Source of the DNA: Bacteriovoracaceae bacterium
GTDB lineage: Bacteria > Bdellovibrionota > Bacteriovoracia > Bacteriovoracales > Bacteriovoracaceae
Direction of reading: 5' to 3'
Assembly: GCA_023146355.1 (NCBI GenBank)
Contig: JAGLCH010000246.1
Span: 1-39,461 of the forward strand
DNA: 39,461 nucleotides
A program made the translations under genes and the position numbers. Under the pieces are notes generated by a model. It saw only the letters and a list, made by a program, of their open reading frames with translations. It made no database searches and was not told the origin of the DNA. Of the stretch, positions 1 through 8,296 are shown piece by piece. Position 1 is the first letter of the stretch. Each line of letters opens with the position of its first letter.

Positions 1-75
1 TAGCTGAGTAAACTTCGAGGTAGGAGCAGAGGTTTCAAAATCTAGTTTCTTCGCAGGGGAGATGATAGTAAGCAT
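1..75 (-). CDS. yaaA: Peroxide stress protein YaaA, N-terminal fragment (cut by window edge)
   Basis: Only the first 25 codons lie in the window, reading leftwards from an ATG at 75-73. The translated start, MLTIISPAKKLDFETSAPT, matches the conserved YaaA/UPF0246 N-terminus (E. coli begins MLILISPAKTLDY). An AAGGAT Shine-Dalgarno lies 5 bases before the ATG. The known E. coli protein limits iron-driven oxidative damage during peroxide stress and binds DNA. The gene is divergent from the cupin gene at 262, so 76-261 probably holds both promoters. The call rests on a short but characteristic N-terminus. Confidence 0.8.
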   Translation of the reverse strand, partial: MLTIISPAKKLDFETSAPTSKFTQL

Positions 76-261
76 ATTAAAATCCTTTTACTTGTTTTAG
101 CAAAGTGTTTTAGATTTGAGAAGTATCATGATTGTTCTACTTTCTTGGATAGGTTGTGTCGAGTATTGATAGAGTTTAACAGTTACTCCATAGTCAGAAA
201 GTAATTTTGTTTTAATGCACTTACATATTAGAATTAAGCTCAACTAAAAAAAAGGATATAT

Positions 262-609
262 ATGTTTTACAAATTATTAGCATTAGCTCTGACAATCATG
301 ATTTCATCCGTTTCCCACGGTAGTACTTTATTTGACCTGGCCGATTATGGTAAAGCTGGTCCCCAGAAAAAAGTATTTTATAAAAGTGATGCATTTAAAG
401 GTGTGTCTTTAACGTTTGATAAAAACGAAGTTTTGCCTGAGCACAAGGTTCCATTTGATGCCCTTCTCGTTTGTATTAAAGGAGAGGCACAATACTTTTC
501 AGGAAAAAAAGTAATTGTGATGAAAGAAGGATCTTTTCATAAAATAGAAAAGGGTGCACTTCACAAAATTATCGCAAATAAAAAATCACAGTTTATTTTA
601 ATTAGATAA
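262..609 (+). CDS. Secreted small cupin-domain protein
   Basis: A 115-residue protein whose first 20 residues form a Sec signal peptide (short basic start, LLALALTIMISS core, cleavage near SHG/S). The rest resembles a single cupin barrel: a PEHKVPFDALLVCIKGEAQ stretch for motif 1 and a GSFHKIEKGALHKI stretch for motif 2, with histidines at about residues 61, 94 and 101 that could bind a metal. The family covers many enzymes and sensors, so substrate and reaction cannot be named. A periplasmic site is inferred. An AAGGATATAT Shine-Dalgarno stretch abuts the ATG. It appears monocistronic, with a hairpin following at 662-687. Confidence 0.6.
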   Translation: MFYKLLALALTIMISSVSHGSTLFDLADYGKAGPQKKVFYKSDAFKGVSLTFDKNEVLPEHKVPFDALLVCIKGEAQYFSGKKVIVMKEGSFHKIEKGALHKIIANKKSQFILIR

Positions 610-661
610 ATCTGAGAAAGAAATAGTTTTGCCTTCAATTGCAGGATACAATTTTCTATGC

Positions 662-687
662 AGTTCTCGGTACGAATACCGAGAACT
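662..687 (+). terminator. 11-bp hairpin between cupin gene and flavoprotein gene
   Basis: AGTTCTCGGTA (662-672) and TACCGAGAACT (677-687) form a perfect 11-bp stem closed by CGAA. The downstream TGTGATAGTTTAG is only moderately T-rich, so it could be a weak terminator for the cupin gene. It also ends 17 bases before the flavoprotein ATG at 705, which has no clear Shine-Dalgarno sequence, so a role in translation of that gene is possible. Confidence 0.5.
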
Positions 688-704
688 TGTGATAGTTTAG
701 CTGT

Positions 705-1961
705 ATGGAAATAATAGAAGATAGATCAGTGGACTCTTGTCAGGAAATTACTATTGTTGGGGGAGGCCCTGCAGGCCTTTTTTGCGCTTACCTTCTCTTA
801 AAAGCAGGACATAAAGTAAAACTTTACGACCATTCTTCTGCTGTAGGTAAGAAGTTTCTTGTTGCAGGGAATGGTGGACTAAACATTTCTCACTCTGAAG
901 ATTTAAACTCCTTTTCTTCTCGTTACGGAAAGGATGCCAAACTCTTTAAAAAGTTATTAGGTGCATTTTCGCCTGTAGATCTAAGAGATTGGTGCACCGA
1001 GCTTGGCATTGAGACATTTGTTGGAACTAGTGGAAGGATTTTTCCCAAAGGTCTGAAGTCTGTCGAATTGCTATCTGCATGGATCGATAAATTAAAATCA
1101 AATGAAAATTTTAAACTTTATTTAAGACATAAACTCATCGGCATTACGAATGAAAAGAAACTAACTTTTGAAAATTGTGACAAGAAGATTATTGTCAATT
1201 CAAAAGTTGTCATCTTTGCACTAGGTGGCGCCAGTTGGAAAATAACGGGCTCTGATGGTTTGTGGAGTAAAGTATTAAGTGATTTAGGAGTTAAGCTTAG
1301 CTCCTTTCGTCCGATGAATTGTGGTTTTGAAAGAGTGTGGAGTGAATTTTTCAAAAGAGAAGTTGATCGCTGTTCTCTCAAAAATATAGAGCTGCGCTTT
1401 TTGGGGAAGACCGCAAAAGGTGAGATGATGCTGACTCCCTATGGCGTAGAAGGGGGAGTTATCTATGCTCTTTCAAATTTCATTAGGGATGAATTAATTG
1501 AGAGTGGGGTGGCCAAGATTACAATCGATTTGAAGCCTGGGCTCTCTCTTGAGGCCCTCACTCAAAAATTGGCCAAAAGATCTAAGAAATCCACATTAAG
1601 TAATCATCTAAGGAAAGTACTTGGATTCGATAAAATGATTTTTATTCTTTTGAAGGAGCTTCTCTCTCCAGAAGATTTTGAAGACGTTGATATCCTTGCA
1701 AAGAAAATAAAAAACCTAGAAATTGAATTATCTGCCACGCGTCCTATCGATGAGGCCATTTCTACTTCGGGTGGAGTTTGTTTTTCTGAGTTAAATGAGT
1801 TTCTTGAGTTAAAAGCGATCCCTGGCGTGTATTTTGCCGGCGAAATGCTCGACTATGAAGCACCAACAGGAGGATATCTACTTCAAGGTTGTTTTTCTTC
1901 AGCTTGGATGGTTGTAAAGGGGATCAGGTCAAAAGGTATTTTCCCTGATTCAAGAGAATAG
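705..1961 (+). CDS. HI0933/PP_4765-type FAD-dependent flavoprotein
   Basis: A 418-residue NAD(P)/FAD-binding oxidoreductase. The N-terminal dinucleotide fold is clear (IVGGGPAGLFCAYLLLKAG, about residues 17-35), followed by the family signature GKKFLVAGNGGLNISHS (about 48-64). The C-terminal FAD-contact block contains GVYFAGEMLDYEAPTGGY near residues 377-394, ending in a GCFSSAW segment. These are marks of the HI0933/BaiN-like family, most like the TIGR03862 (PP_4765) subgroup, whose substrate is unknown. It is predicted cytosolic. Its stop codon at 1959-1961 is immediately followed by the methyltransferase gene, suggesting co-transcription. Confidence 0.85.
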   Translation: MEIIEDRSVDSCQEITIVGGGPAGLFCAYLLLKAGHKVKLYDHSSAVGKKFLVAGNGGLNISHSEDLNSFSSRYGKDAKLFKKLLGAFSPVDLRDWCTELGIETFVGTSGRIFPKGLKSVELLSAWIDKLKSNENFKLYLRHKLIGITNEKKLTFENCDKKIIVNSKVVIFALGGASWKITGSDGLWSKVLSDLGVKLSSFRPMNCGFERVWSEFFKREVDRCSLKNIELRFLGKTAKGEMMLTPYGVEGGVIYALSNFIRDELIESGVAKITIDLKPGLSLEALTQKLAKRSKKSTLSNHLRKVLGFDKMIFILLKELLSPEDFEDVDILAKKIKNLEIELSATRPIDEAISTSGGVCFSELNEFLELKAIPGVYFAGEMLDYEAPTGGYLLQGCFSSAWMVVKGIRSKGIFPDSRE

Positions 1962-1975
1962 TGTTAGTATCCAGC

Positions 1976-2794
1976 ATGTTTAAAAGTCCAATGACCCAAT
2001 GGGAAATCATATTAACTAAGCCTCTAGAAAAGCAAATCAAGTTTTTGAAAAAAGTTTGTAAAGTAACTCGTAATGATGAGTTGGTTACTAGAGAGGCCTT
2101 TTTCGACAACCTTAGTTTTCCCCTCACAAAAAAAATATTTAAGCTAGTTCGAAATGTTGTGGCAACGGGAGCTATCGATTTTAGCTTTCAACAAATAATT
2201 TTTGATCACTTCTTTGGCATTTGTGACATTTCAGATCTTTACCCTGAAGACCGCGAAGCAGAAAATAACATTATTTCTGGAGAGGGATACCATGTTTACA
2301 CTGCTAGCTATACTGATTTAGATCTTATTATTGAATTCATCAAATCCCGTGATGATATTCACTCTCTTTGTGATTTAGGCTCAGGCTCTGGCCGCGCTCT
2401 CCTTTATATGGCACTTGAAATTAACCGACAAATCGAGTTTATGGGCCTTGAACTCGTAAATGATAGAGTTGAATATACCAATTTAATTGTCAAAAAATTT
2501 GAGCTACAAAATCTCTCCTTCAAAACCAGTAATTTCTTAGAGACACCAGAAGATTTCTTAGGCTTCGATAGTTATTATCTCTATGATCCTGTTGGCACAG
2601 ATGATGTTTCATTGCTAATTTCATACTTTGAAAAGATGATTAATGATGGATCAAAGTTTTATATTCTTTTCCTTTCTGGCTGGGATGATTTGATGCTCGA
2701 TGCCTTAAATGGCCTTGAGAGTCTAGAATTAATTGATTCTCATAGCAGTCGCAAACAAAAAGATCGTTATATCAACTTCTATAAAGTAATTTGA
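1976..2794 (+). CDS. Class I SAM-dependent methyltransferase, DOT1/generic type
   Basis: A 272-residue protein if started at ATG 1976. An in-frame GTG at 1961 overlaps the upstream stop and would add five residues; neither start has a strong Shine-Dalgarno sequence. The AdoMet-binding motif I is clear: LCDLGSGSGRALLYMALE in mid-protein, followed by an acidic motif II region (FMGLELVNDRVEYTN). A SYYLYDPVG stretch stands where the catalytic loop is expected. The long N-terminal part (about 130 residues) has no recognised domain. The arrangement resembles bacterial proteins with DOT1-like or generic methyltransferase cores. The target, protein or RNA, cannot be told. It is probably in an operon with the preceding flavoprotein. 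Confidence 0.65.
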   Translation: MFKSPMTQWEIILTKPLEKQIKFLKKVCKVTRNDELVTREAFFDNLSFPLTKKIFKLVRNVVATGAIDFSFQQIIFDHFFGICDISDLYPEDREAENNIISGEGYHVYTASYTDLDLIIEFIKSRDDIHSLCDLGSGSGRALLYMALEINRQIEFMGLELVNDRVEYTNLIVKKFELQNLSFKTSNFLETPEDFLGFDSYYLYDPVGTDDVSLLISYFEKMINDGSKFYILFLSGWDDLMLDALNGLESLELIDSHSSRKQKDRYINFYKVI

Positions 2795-2941
2795 AGTCCT
2801 TAGGCTCCCCTGACACAAATTGAAGTCTTTTTTTAGAAATAGATGTTATTTACCTGTATGTTTTACACTTTTCTCAATATAACTGGGACTTAGCGGTGGA
2901 ACCTGTGGCATTGTGACAGAAATTTAGAATATGGGAAAATA

Positions 2942-4441
2942 ATGATTCAATTAAATAATATTTCAAAGCATTTTGGCCTTCAAGTTCTTTTTGATGACCT
3001 TGATTTACTCGTAGGTAAGAGAGAGCGTATTGGGTTTGTGGGAAGAAATGGTTCCGGCAAGTCTACCCTTTTTAAAATTATTCTCGGAGAAATGGTCGCC
3101 GATATGGGTGAAGTTGTTATTCCTAAGGGATACAAAATTGGTGCCTTAGATCAGCACATTAATTTTACAAAGCCTACAGTTCTTGAAGAATGTTGTCAGG
3201 TTTTATCTGAAGAAGAGCAATATGACTGGTGGAAGGCCGAGAGAATTCTCTTTGGTCTTGGATTTACTGAAGAAGATCTTGATAAGGACCCAAATAGTTT
3301 TTCTGGTGGTTATCAAGTACGTATTAATCTGACTAAGGCACTTGTCCAAAATCCAAACCTTCTCCTTTTGGATGAGCCTACTAACTATCTTGATATCGTC
3401 TCTTTAAGGTGGCTACGAGGATTTTTAAAAACGTTTAAGGGAGAAGTTCTTCTCATTACTCACGATAGAGACTTTATGGACTCTGTGTCGACTCATACTG
3501 CTGGTTTGAATCGAAAGCGCTTAAGCAAATTCAAAGGAAATACTACAAAGTTTTACGAACAACTCGCTGTCAGCGATGAACTCTATGAGATTACTCGTGT
3601 TGCTCAGGAAAAAAAGAAGAAGGAACTCCAGGGCTTTGTTGATCGCTTTGGTGCAAAGGCATCTAAGGCAGCGCAGGCCCAATCCCGAGCAAAGCAAATA
3701 GAAAAAATGGGTACGATTGCAAAACTTGATTCTGAAAATAACTTAGGGTTCACGTTTCATCATAAGGAATGTCCAGGGAAAGTTATTTTAGAAACTTTTA
3801 ATCTGAGCTTTTCATATTCAGGTAAGGAAGAGGAAGACCTATTTAAGGATCTCTCTATTAGTATCGGCCGTAAGGATCGAATTGGGATTATTGGAAAAAA
3901 TGGTAAAGGTAAGTCGACTCTTTTAAATGTGATTTCAGGAGAGCTTAAGGCAAGAACTGGCAGTATAACAAGTCATCCTTCAATCTCTATTGGCCATTTT
4001 GGTCAAACAAATATTGAAAGACTCAGTCAAAACAATAGTGTCATAACAGAGATCTCTGAGAGTAATCACGACCTTGGTATTGGACAGGTCAGAAAAATAT
4101 GTGGAACGATGATGTTTACAGACGACCTTGCCAAAAAGAAGGTCTCCGTTTTATCTGGTGGTGAAAAAAGTCGAGTTATGCTTGGTAAAATTTTAGCAAG
4201 AAAATCTAACTTACTTTTACTTGATGAACCAACCAACCACTTAGACATGGAATCGATTGAGACCTTGAGTAAAGAAATTATACGTTTCCCTGGAGCTGTT
4301 ATTTTGGTAACTCACTCGGAACTATTATTAAGATCCTCTGTTAATAAGCTTATAATTTTTCATGAAGGACGAGCTGACTTCTTTGACGGGACATATGATG
4401 AGTTCCTCGAGAAAATTGGCTGGGAGAGCGAAGGCAATTAA
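2942..4441 (+). CDS. ABC-F family ATPase, two intact nucleotide-binding domains
   Basis: A 499-residue soluble protein with two ABC ATPase domains and no membrane segment, the ABC-F layout. NBD1 has Walker A GRNGSGKST (about residues 36-44), signature FSGGYQVRI and Walker B LLLLDEPTNYLD. NBD2 has GKNGKGKST, LSGGEKSRV and LLLLDEPTNHLD. A charged helical linker (about 215-260, QEKKKKELQGFVDRFGAKASKAAQAQSR) matches the P-site tRNA interaction motif region. Both ATP sites look catalytically complete. Known relatives (Uup, EttA, YheS) act on the ribosome, relieving stalls or gating elongation. The subfamily cannot be fixed by eye. Translation starts at an ATG behind a modest GGGA. A 16-bp palindrome follows the stop. 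Confidence 0.88.
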   Translation: MIQLNNISKHFGLQVLFDDLDLLVGKRERIGFVGRNGSGKSTLFKIILGEMVADMGEVVIPKGYKIGALDQHINFTKPTVLEECCQVLSEEEQYDWWKAERILFGLGFTEEDLDKDPNSFSGGYQVRINLTKALVQNPNLLLLDEPTNYLDIVSLRWLRGFLKTFKGEVLLITHDRDFMDSVSTHTAGLNRKRLSKFKGNTTKFYEQLAVSDELYEITRVAQEKKKKELQGFVDRFGAKASKAAQAQSRAKQIEKMGTIAKLDSENNLGFTFHHKECPGKVILETFNLSFSYSGKEEEDLFKDLSISIGRKDRIGIIGKNGKGKSTLLNVISGELKARTGSITSHPSISIGHFGQTNIERLSQNNSVITEISESNHDLGIGQVRKICGTMMFTDDLAKKKVSVLSGGEKSRVMLGKILARKSNLLLLDEPTNHLDMESIETLSKEIIRFPGAVILVTHSELLLRSSVNKLIIFHEGRADFFDGTYDEFLEKIGWESEGN

Positions 4442-4455
4442 CTTCTAATTGCTCA

Positions 4456-4471
4456 TCAAGACTAGTCTTGA
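4456..4471. repeat. Perfect 16-bp palindrome downstream of ABC-F gene
   Basis: TCAAGACTAGTCTTGA is a perfect dyad lying between the ABC-F stop (4441) and the hypothetical gene at 4522. There is no T-run on either side and no room for a loop without opening the centre, so it looks more like a protein-binding operator for the gene at 4522 than a terminator. Its centre CTAG is generally rare in bacterial genomes. Confidence 0.4.
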
Positions 4472-4521
4472 CGAATTAAATAGGTAATAATTTACAAAAC
4501 AAATCAACGGAAGATTATCAA

Positions 4522-4902
4522 ATGTATTGTAATTGTAGAGAGATATCGAGTTTCTGGGATCAGTTTTGCGAGAGGATCTTTCCTATTCTGCAAGACATCT
4601 ACAAAGGCAGCTCAAAAAGAGATATTCCCATGATCGAGGTCATTCGGAATGACTCTGTTCTCCACGGTTATGGAGATAGTAATGATTCCAAGCAAGTCCG
4701 TGGAAGAGATATCTACTTTATCCATATTGCTAATTGCACTTGCAAAAACAGACCGCTAATTAGGATGACAGAAAAATGCTTGGAGTTCGATGATGGTGCT
4801 CTTACTGATATTCTCTACCAGGCAGTTGTTATTCTGAAAGAGGGACGTCTTGGTGAGTTTGTTGTAAGTAAAAGTGATCCACAGCTCAAAAAATATAATT
4901 AA
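4522..4902 (+). CDS. Hypothetical cytosolic protein with CxC motifs
   Basis: I do not recognise this 126-residue protein. It has no signal peptide or membrane segment. It begins MYCNCREISSFWDQF and later carries a second CxC pair (ANCTCKNR, about residues 73-80) plus C22 and C90. Paired CxC motifs would suit metal binding or a redox role, but nothing confirms this. Its middle and end are mixed alpha/beta by composition. A GGAAGA stretch ahead of the ATG is a plausible ribosome binding site. The 3' end overlaps the convergent slyX gene by 4 bases (a shared TTAA). Confidence 0.6.
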   Translation: MYCNCREISSFWDQFCERIFPILQDIYKGSSKRDIPMIEVIRNDSVLHGYGDSNDSKQVRGRDIYFIHIANCTCKNRPLIRMTEKCLEFDDGALTDILYQAVVILKEGRLGEFVVSKSDPQLKKYN

Positions 4903-5105
4903 TAGTGAGGAGGACGCTCATCTTCAAGTGATGAATTATGAGACCCACCTTTAGTCGACTGTTCACTCATGTTTTTAAGCATTTGTGTCATCTTTCCAAT
5001 TTTTGACTGCTGGTCAGCTACAATAATATTGAGTTCATTAAGTAGTTCATCTTGATAAGATAGTTTAACTTCTAGGTCACTCACTCTATTATCTAAATCA
5101 CTCAT
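4899..5105 (-). CDS. slyX: SlyX family protein
   Basis: A 68-residue protein beginning MSDLDNRVSDLEVKLSYQDELL, an uninterrupted heptad-type coiled coil to about residue 47, and ending in DERPPHY, the hallmark C-terminus of SlyX. The length matches the family (about 70 residues). SlyX was named as a multicopy host factor for phage phiX174 lysis with SlyD, and its cellular role is unknown. An AAGGAAATCT stretch sits directly before the ATG. It is convergent with the CxC protein gene, with a 4-base overlap of the stop codons and no terminator between them. Confidence 0.88.
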   Translation of the reverse strand: MSDLDNRVSDLEVKLSYQDELLNELNIIVADQQSKIGKMTQMLKNMSEQSTKGGSHNSSLEDERPPHY

Positions 5106-5214
5106 AGATTTCCTTGGTCTTGTAAGGGTGTTTTCTTTTGCACTCTATTAAAATAATATAGCTTAATCAAATGAAATATAATTGATATGTAAGTGTTACT
5201 CAAAGGAAAAACTA

Positions 5215-5538
5215 ATGGTTAATATTTTTTTTAAAGTCCTCTCTGTTTTTTGTCTAGTGGTGACTGCTGCTCATTTCTATAGGCATGGGTATTATATTTT
5301 TTCCGTCATTTCAATTATGTTTCCCATCCTCTTGTTCTTTAAAAATAAATATGGAGAAATTATTTACCGATTTGGACTTTTCTTGGCAGGCGCTGAATGG
5401 ATAAGAACAATCTTTATTCTTATTAGTCGAAGAGTAGAGTTAGATAGACCATGGGGACGAATGACCGCAATACTTTTTACGGTCGCTATCTTGCACTTTA
5501 CTGTTGCGGGGATACTGTCGAAGAAAAAAAATAGTTAA
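5215..5538 (+). CDS. Small four-helix integral membrane protein
   Basis: A 107-residue, very hydrophobic protein. I start it at ATG 5215 because AAAGGA lies 8 bases upstream; the reading frame is open back to 5182 but there is no ribosome binding site there. Four membrane helices are apparent: around residues 2-21 (IFFKVLSVFCLVVTAAHFY), 27-43, 50-72 and 83-102. The loops are short and positively charged. No family is recognised. It precedes the EamA transporter by 52 bases in the same direction and may share its transcript. Confidence 0.6.
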   Translation: MVNIFFKVLSVFCLVVTAAHFYRHGYYIFSVISIMFPILLFFKNKYGEIIYRFGLFLAGAEWIRTIFILISRRVELDRPWGRMTAILFTVAILHFTVAGILSKKKNS

Positions 5539-5590
5539 TTCTATTTAATTAAATACTGATGGAATTATTTATTGGTATAAAGGAGTACGA

Positions 5591-6463
5591 ATGAATACAT
5601 GGGTAATGATAAGTCTTATTTCAGCAATTTTCTCTGCCCTTGCAGCAGTTACACAGAAGCGTGTATTGAATCAAAGTAATCCCCTTCGTTTTACCACTGT
5701 ACTCGCAATTTTTAACTTAATACTGCTATTGCCATTTCCCTTTATCTTTAGTTTTTCTTCCGTGAGTGTAAGTACTCTCGGTGTTGTTATCTTTAAAACG
5801 ATGTTAAGTGGGACGGCATTTTTGATGGTGATGGAAGGCATTAAAAGAGCTGAAATAAGCAATGCTCTTCCGCTTTTAGTTCTGACTCCAGGTGTTGTTG
5901 CCGTCATTGCTTTTTTCTTTTTAGGCGAACAACTTTCATTTGGTGATATGGGAGGAGTATTGCTTCTTGTTGTGGGAGCGGGACTACTACAGTATTCTCC
6001 GAAGTCTCTTCGTCTTCTTGGGACTGCCAAAGAGCGACGAGGGATTTATTATATTTTAATAGCACTTACTATCTTTTCAATAACAGCAGTTTTAGACAAA
6101 GTTATTCTTAAGCGTTTTCGTGTACCTCCAATGGATTATTGGTTTTATCAGCACCTTATCCTCTTTGTTTTCTTTTCCCTTATTTCTTTTGTTGGAAGGC
6201 GAGATTCAAGGGGAGTTATTCAGGTGATGAAGCGCTCATGGAAGTTGATTTTAATCATTTCTCTACTTACTCTGGTCTATCGCTACTCATTTATCGCGGC
6301 AGTAAAAATGGCACCAGTGGCACTTGTTCTCTCTCTTAAGAGGCTTTCTGTTCTAATGGTGGCAATCTTTGGTGGAATGTATTTTAAAGAGCATTCGCTG
6401 AGAAGAAGGGCAATTGCGACATCTATTTTACTTGTAGGTGCTGGACTCATTGCTTTGAAATAG
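5591..6463 (+). CDS. EamA/DMT family transporter
   Basis: A 290-residue protein made of two EamA repeats of about five membrane helices each, ten in total, the usual drug/metabolite transporter layout and length. The first repeat begins WVMISLISAIFSALAAVTQKR. The end of each repeat shows the typical pattern FFFLGEQLSFGDMGGVLLLVVGAGLL (about 112-137) and GMYFKEHSLRRRAIATSILLVGAGL (about 262-286). Members export metabolites or take up small molecules; the substrate is unknown. A strong AAAGGAG lies 5 bases before the ATG. It is convergent with the pseudouridine synthase gene, with a hairpin between them at 6474-6506. Confidence 0.85.
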   Translation: MNTWVMISLISAIFSALAAVTQKRVLNQSNPLRFTTVLAIFNLILLLPFPFIFSFSSVSVSTLGVVIFKTMLSGTAFLMVMEGIKRAEISNALPLLVLTPGVVAVIAFFFLGEQLSFGDMGGVLLLVVGAGLLQYSPKSLRLLGTAKERRGIYYILIALTIFSITAVLDKVILKRFRVPPMDYWFYQHLILFVFFSLISFVGRRDSRGVIQVMKRSWKLILIISLLTLVYRYSFIAAVKMAPVALVLSLKRLSVLMVAIFGGMYFKEHSLRRRAIATSILLVGAGLIALK

Positions 6464-6473
6464 TTTTTCATGG

Positions 6474-6506
6474 CGCAAATTAAGTTTTGTAACAAAACAT
6501 TTAATT
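6474..6506. terminator. AT-rich hairpin between convergent genes
   Basis: GTTTTGT (6484-6490) and ACAAAAC (6492-6498) are perfect inverted copies. They extend, with a small bulge, through AATTAA on the left and TTAATT on the right. The hairpin lies between the EamA stop and the pseudouridine synthase stop. The AT-rich arms could serve as a weak two-way terminator; no long T-run follows. Confidence 0.35.
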
Positions 6507-8202
6507 AGAATGGTGGAAGAACTTCGAATGAAATGTCCTCTTCTGAAATCGGATGAATGAATTTGATCCAATTTGCGTGTAGGTGAAGACGGCCTGCCCT
6601 TGTACCATAGAGTGTATCGCCAACTATTGGAGCATGAAGACCTTTCACGTGTGCGGAGTGAACCCTTAGCTGGTGAGTTCGACCGGTTATGGGGGTGAAC
6701 TGAATTCTGGTTTTTGACCCATCTCGCTTAAGGACTTTATAGTGGGTGATAGCACTTTTTCCGTGCTCGTAGCACACTAGCTGGTAGGGCCTGTTATCTA
6801 GATCAACTCTTAAAGGAAGGTCTATTATTCCTTTGTCTTTATCTACTTTTCCATTGAGCTGTGCGATATAGCTTTTCTTAATTGTTCGCTTCACAAATTG
6901 TTGTTGAAGGTGATCGTAACTTTTTTTACTTTTCGCGATGAGCATAATTCCAGAGGTGCATTGGTCCAAACGATGAACAATGAGGGGTCCGGTACAAAAG
7001 GGGTATCTCTTTTTTAATCTAGTTGCTACAGAGTCTAAAATTGTTTTTCCAGGAACAGATAACAGGCCAGATGGCTTATTTATTACCAAAAGTTCTTCAT
7101 CTTCGTGGATAATTTCAATCTTAGTGCTTGCTCCTGCATTTTGTAGGAGTGGGTTGGGTGCCACTCTCATTCCTTTAAGCATGTGCCCCAAAATTGGCCT
7201 GCAGCGACTCTTACAAGATGGGTAAAAATGTGTGTGATTTCTTACTGCAGACTTTGGAGATGCTCCCCACCAGAATTCTGCCATAGCTAGTGGTATGAGT
7301 TCGTTTTTGAATGCATACTGGAGAAGTTTTGGAGCGGCACAATTTCCCGAGCCAGCAGGTGCCTTAAGAGCATCCTCCTCCATAAATATTCCATCAATGC
7401 CTTTCAGTTCTCCCAGTATATTTAAAAATTGATACTGGTTGAGGACAAGTTCTTGAAGGCCTGAGAGTATATCTCTTCGGCGTTTATTAAGACATGTCAG
7501 CTCTTTTTGGGCAATGTTAAGATTTTCCTCGGAATCAGATATTTTTTTAAGCCAGTGTTCTTTTAGATGCTTGAAATGAAATTTATTTTGGCAGCTTTCT
7601 TTCGCGAGTTGCTCACATAGCTTCTTAAAATCTTCAGGAGAGATAGATTGCTTTTTTGATTCGCGTATATCTTTACGAGATTTTTTATCTAGTCGCATCG
7701 TCTCTTTGTATTTGCATAATTCAAGAGACGATCGCTGTTCCAAATCTCTTAATAGCTTTTCAAGTTCAATAGTATCAGGATTCTTTTCAAGTACTTCTAT
7801 CCTTGAATTTATCTCGGCGACTTCAGTTTTTGCCAGTTCATAGATTTGACTTGTTTTTTCAGGGTTATTTACTGGAGGGACAAAGGTCGTTGTGTTGTTA
7901 TTGCCAAATAGGTCTCCTGAGAAAGCGCGTAAATACCCTAGTTGTCCATTTTTATTTCGTACAACAAGTATGCCAAACATTTTACCAATGGGGGGAGATT
8001 TAATGTTTTCCCCAAGGCCAAAGTTATGTTCCCACTTTGTTTGCTTTTCGAGAAATTGTTGAAGCTCGATAGCAGCTAAGGAGCATAATGGGTGAGGCTC
8101 ATAGCTAAAGGGGTAGGTGAATTCTATTGGGAGAGAGTATTGATCAATTGATCCCACAAAAGGGATAAAGCACTTATTTATTGGTGGTGAGGTGATACTC
8201 AT
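6505..8202 (-). CDS. rluA: RluA-type pseudouridine synthase with long N-terminal extension
   Basis: A 565-residue protein. The last 204 residues (362-565) match E. coli RluA along their length: INKPSGLLSVPGK, then the catalytic HRLDQCTSGIML with the nucleophilic aspartate at about D413, then ITGRTHQLRVH and the C-terminal LHLHANWI. RluA makes pseudouridine 746 in 23S rRNA and 32 in some tRNAs. The N-terminal 360 residues are extra: a conserved-looking globular start, a long charged coiled coil (about 118-250) and a YPSCKSRCRPILGHMLKG segment (about 326-343) with two cysteines. Comparably long RluA proteins are known in marine Gammaproteobacteria. The role of the extension is unknown. It is divergent from the U32 gene. 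Confidence 0.85.
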   Translation of the reverse strand: MSITSPPINKCFIPFVGSIDQYSLPIEFTYPFSYEPHPLCSLAAIELQQFLEKQTKWEHNFGLGENIKSPPIGKMFGILVVRNKNGQLGYLRAFSGDLFGNNNTTTFVPPVNNPEKTSQIYELAKTEVAEINSRIEVLEKNPDTIELEKLLRDLEQRSSLELCKYKETMRLDKKSRKDIRESKKQSISPEDFKKLCEQLAKESCQNKFHFKHLKEHWLKKISDSEENLNIAQKELTCLNKRRRDILSGLQELVLNQYQFLNILGELKGIDGIFMEEDALKAPAGSGNCAAPKLLQYAFKNELIPLAMAEFWWGASPKSAVRNHTHFYPSCKSRCRPILGHMLKGMRVAPNPLLQNAGASTKIEIIHEDEELLVINKPSGLLSVPGKTILDSVATRLKKRYPFCTGPLIVHRLDQCTSGIMLIAKSKKSYDHLQQQFVKRTIKKSYIAQLNGKVDKDKGIIDLPLRVDLDNRPYQLVCYEHGKSAITHYKVLKRDGSKTRIQFTPITGRTHQLRVHSAHVKGLHAPIVGDTLYGTRAGRLHLHANWIKFIHPISEEDISFEVLPPF

Positions 8203-8296
8203 TTCAAAATTCTGACCTGTTAAATTTTGTTCAAGATACCATAGTTTTATTCAATCGCCATCTGTGCGATTTACTTCGTTGATTCAAGTGTTTACA

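Noticed and set aside
5671..6030. 119-codon minus-strand open frame inside the EamA transporter gene
   Set aside because: It is rich in Pro, Thr and Arg, typical of an antisense shadow of a membrane-protein gene, with no ribosome binding site.
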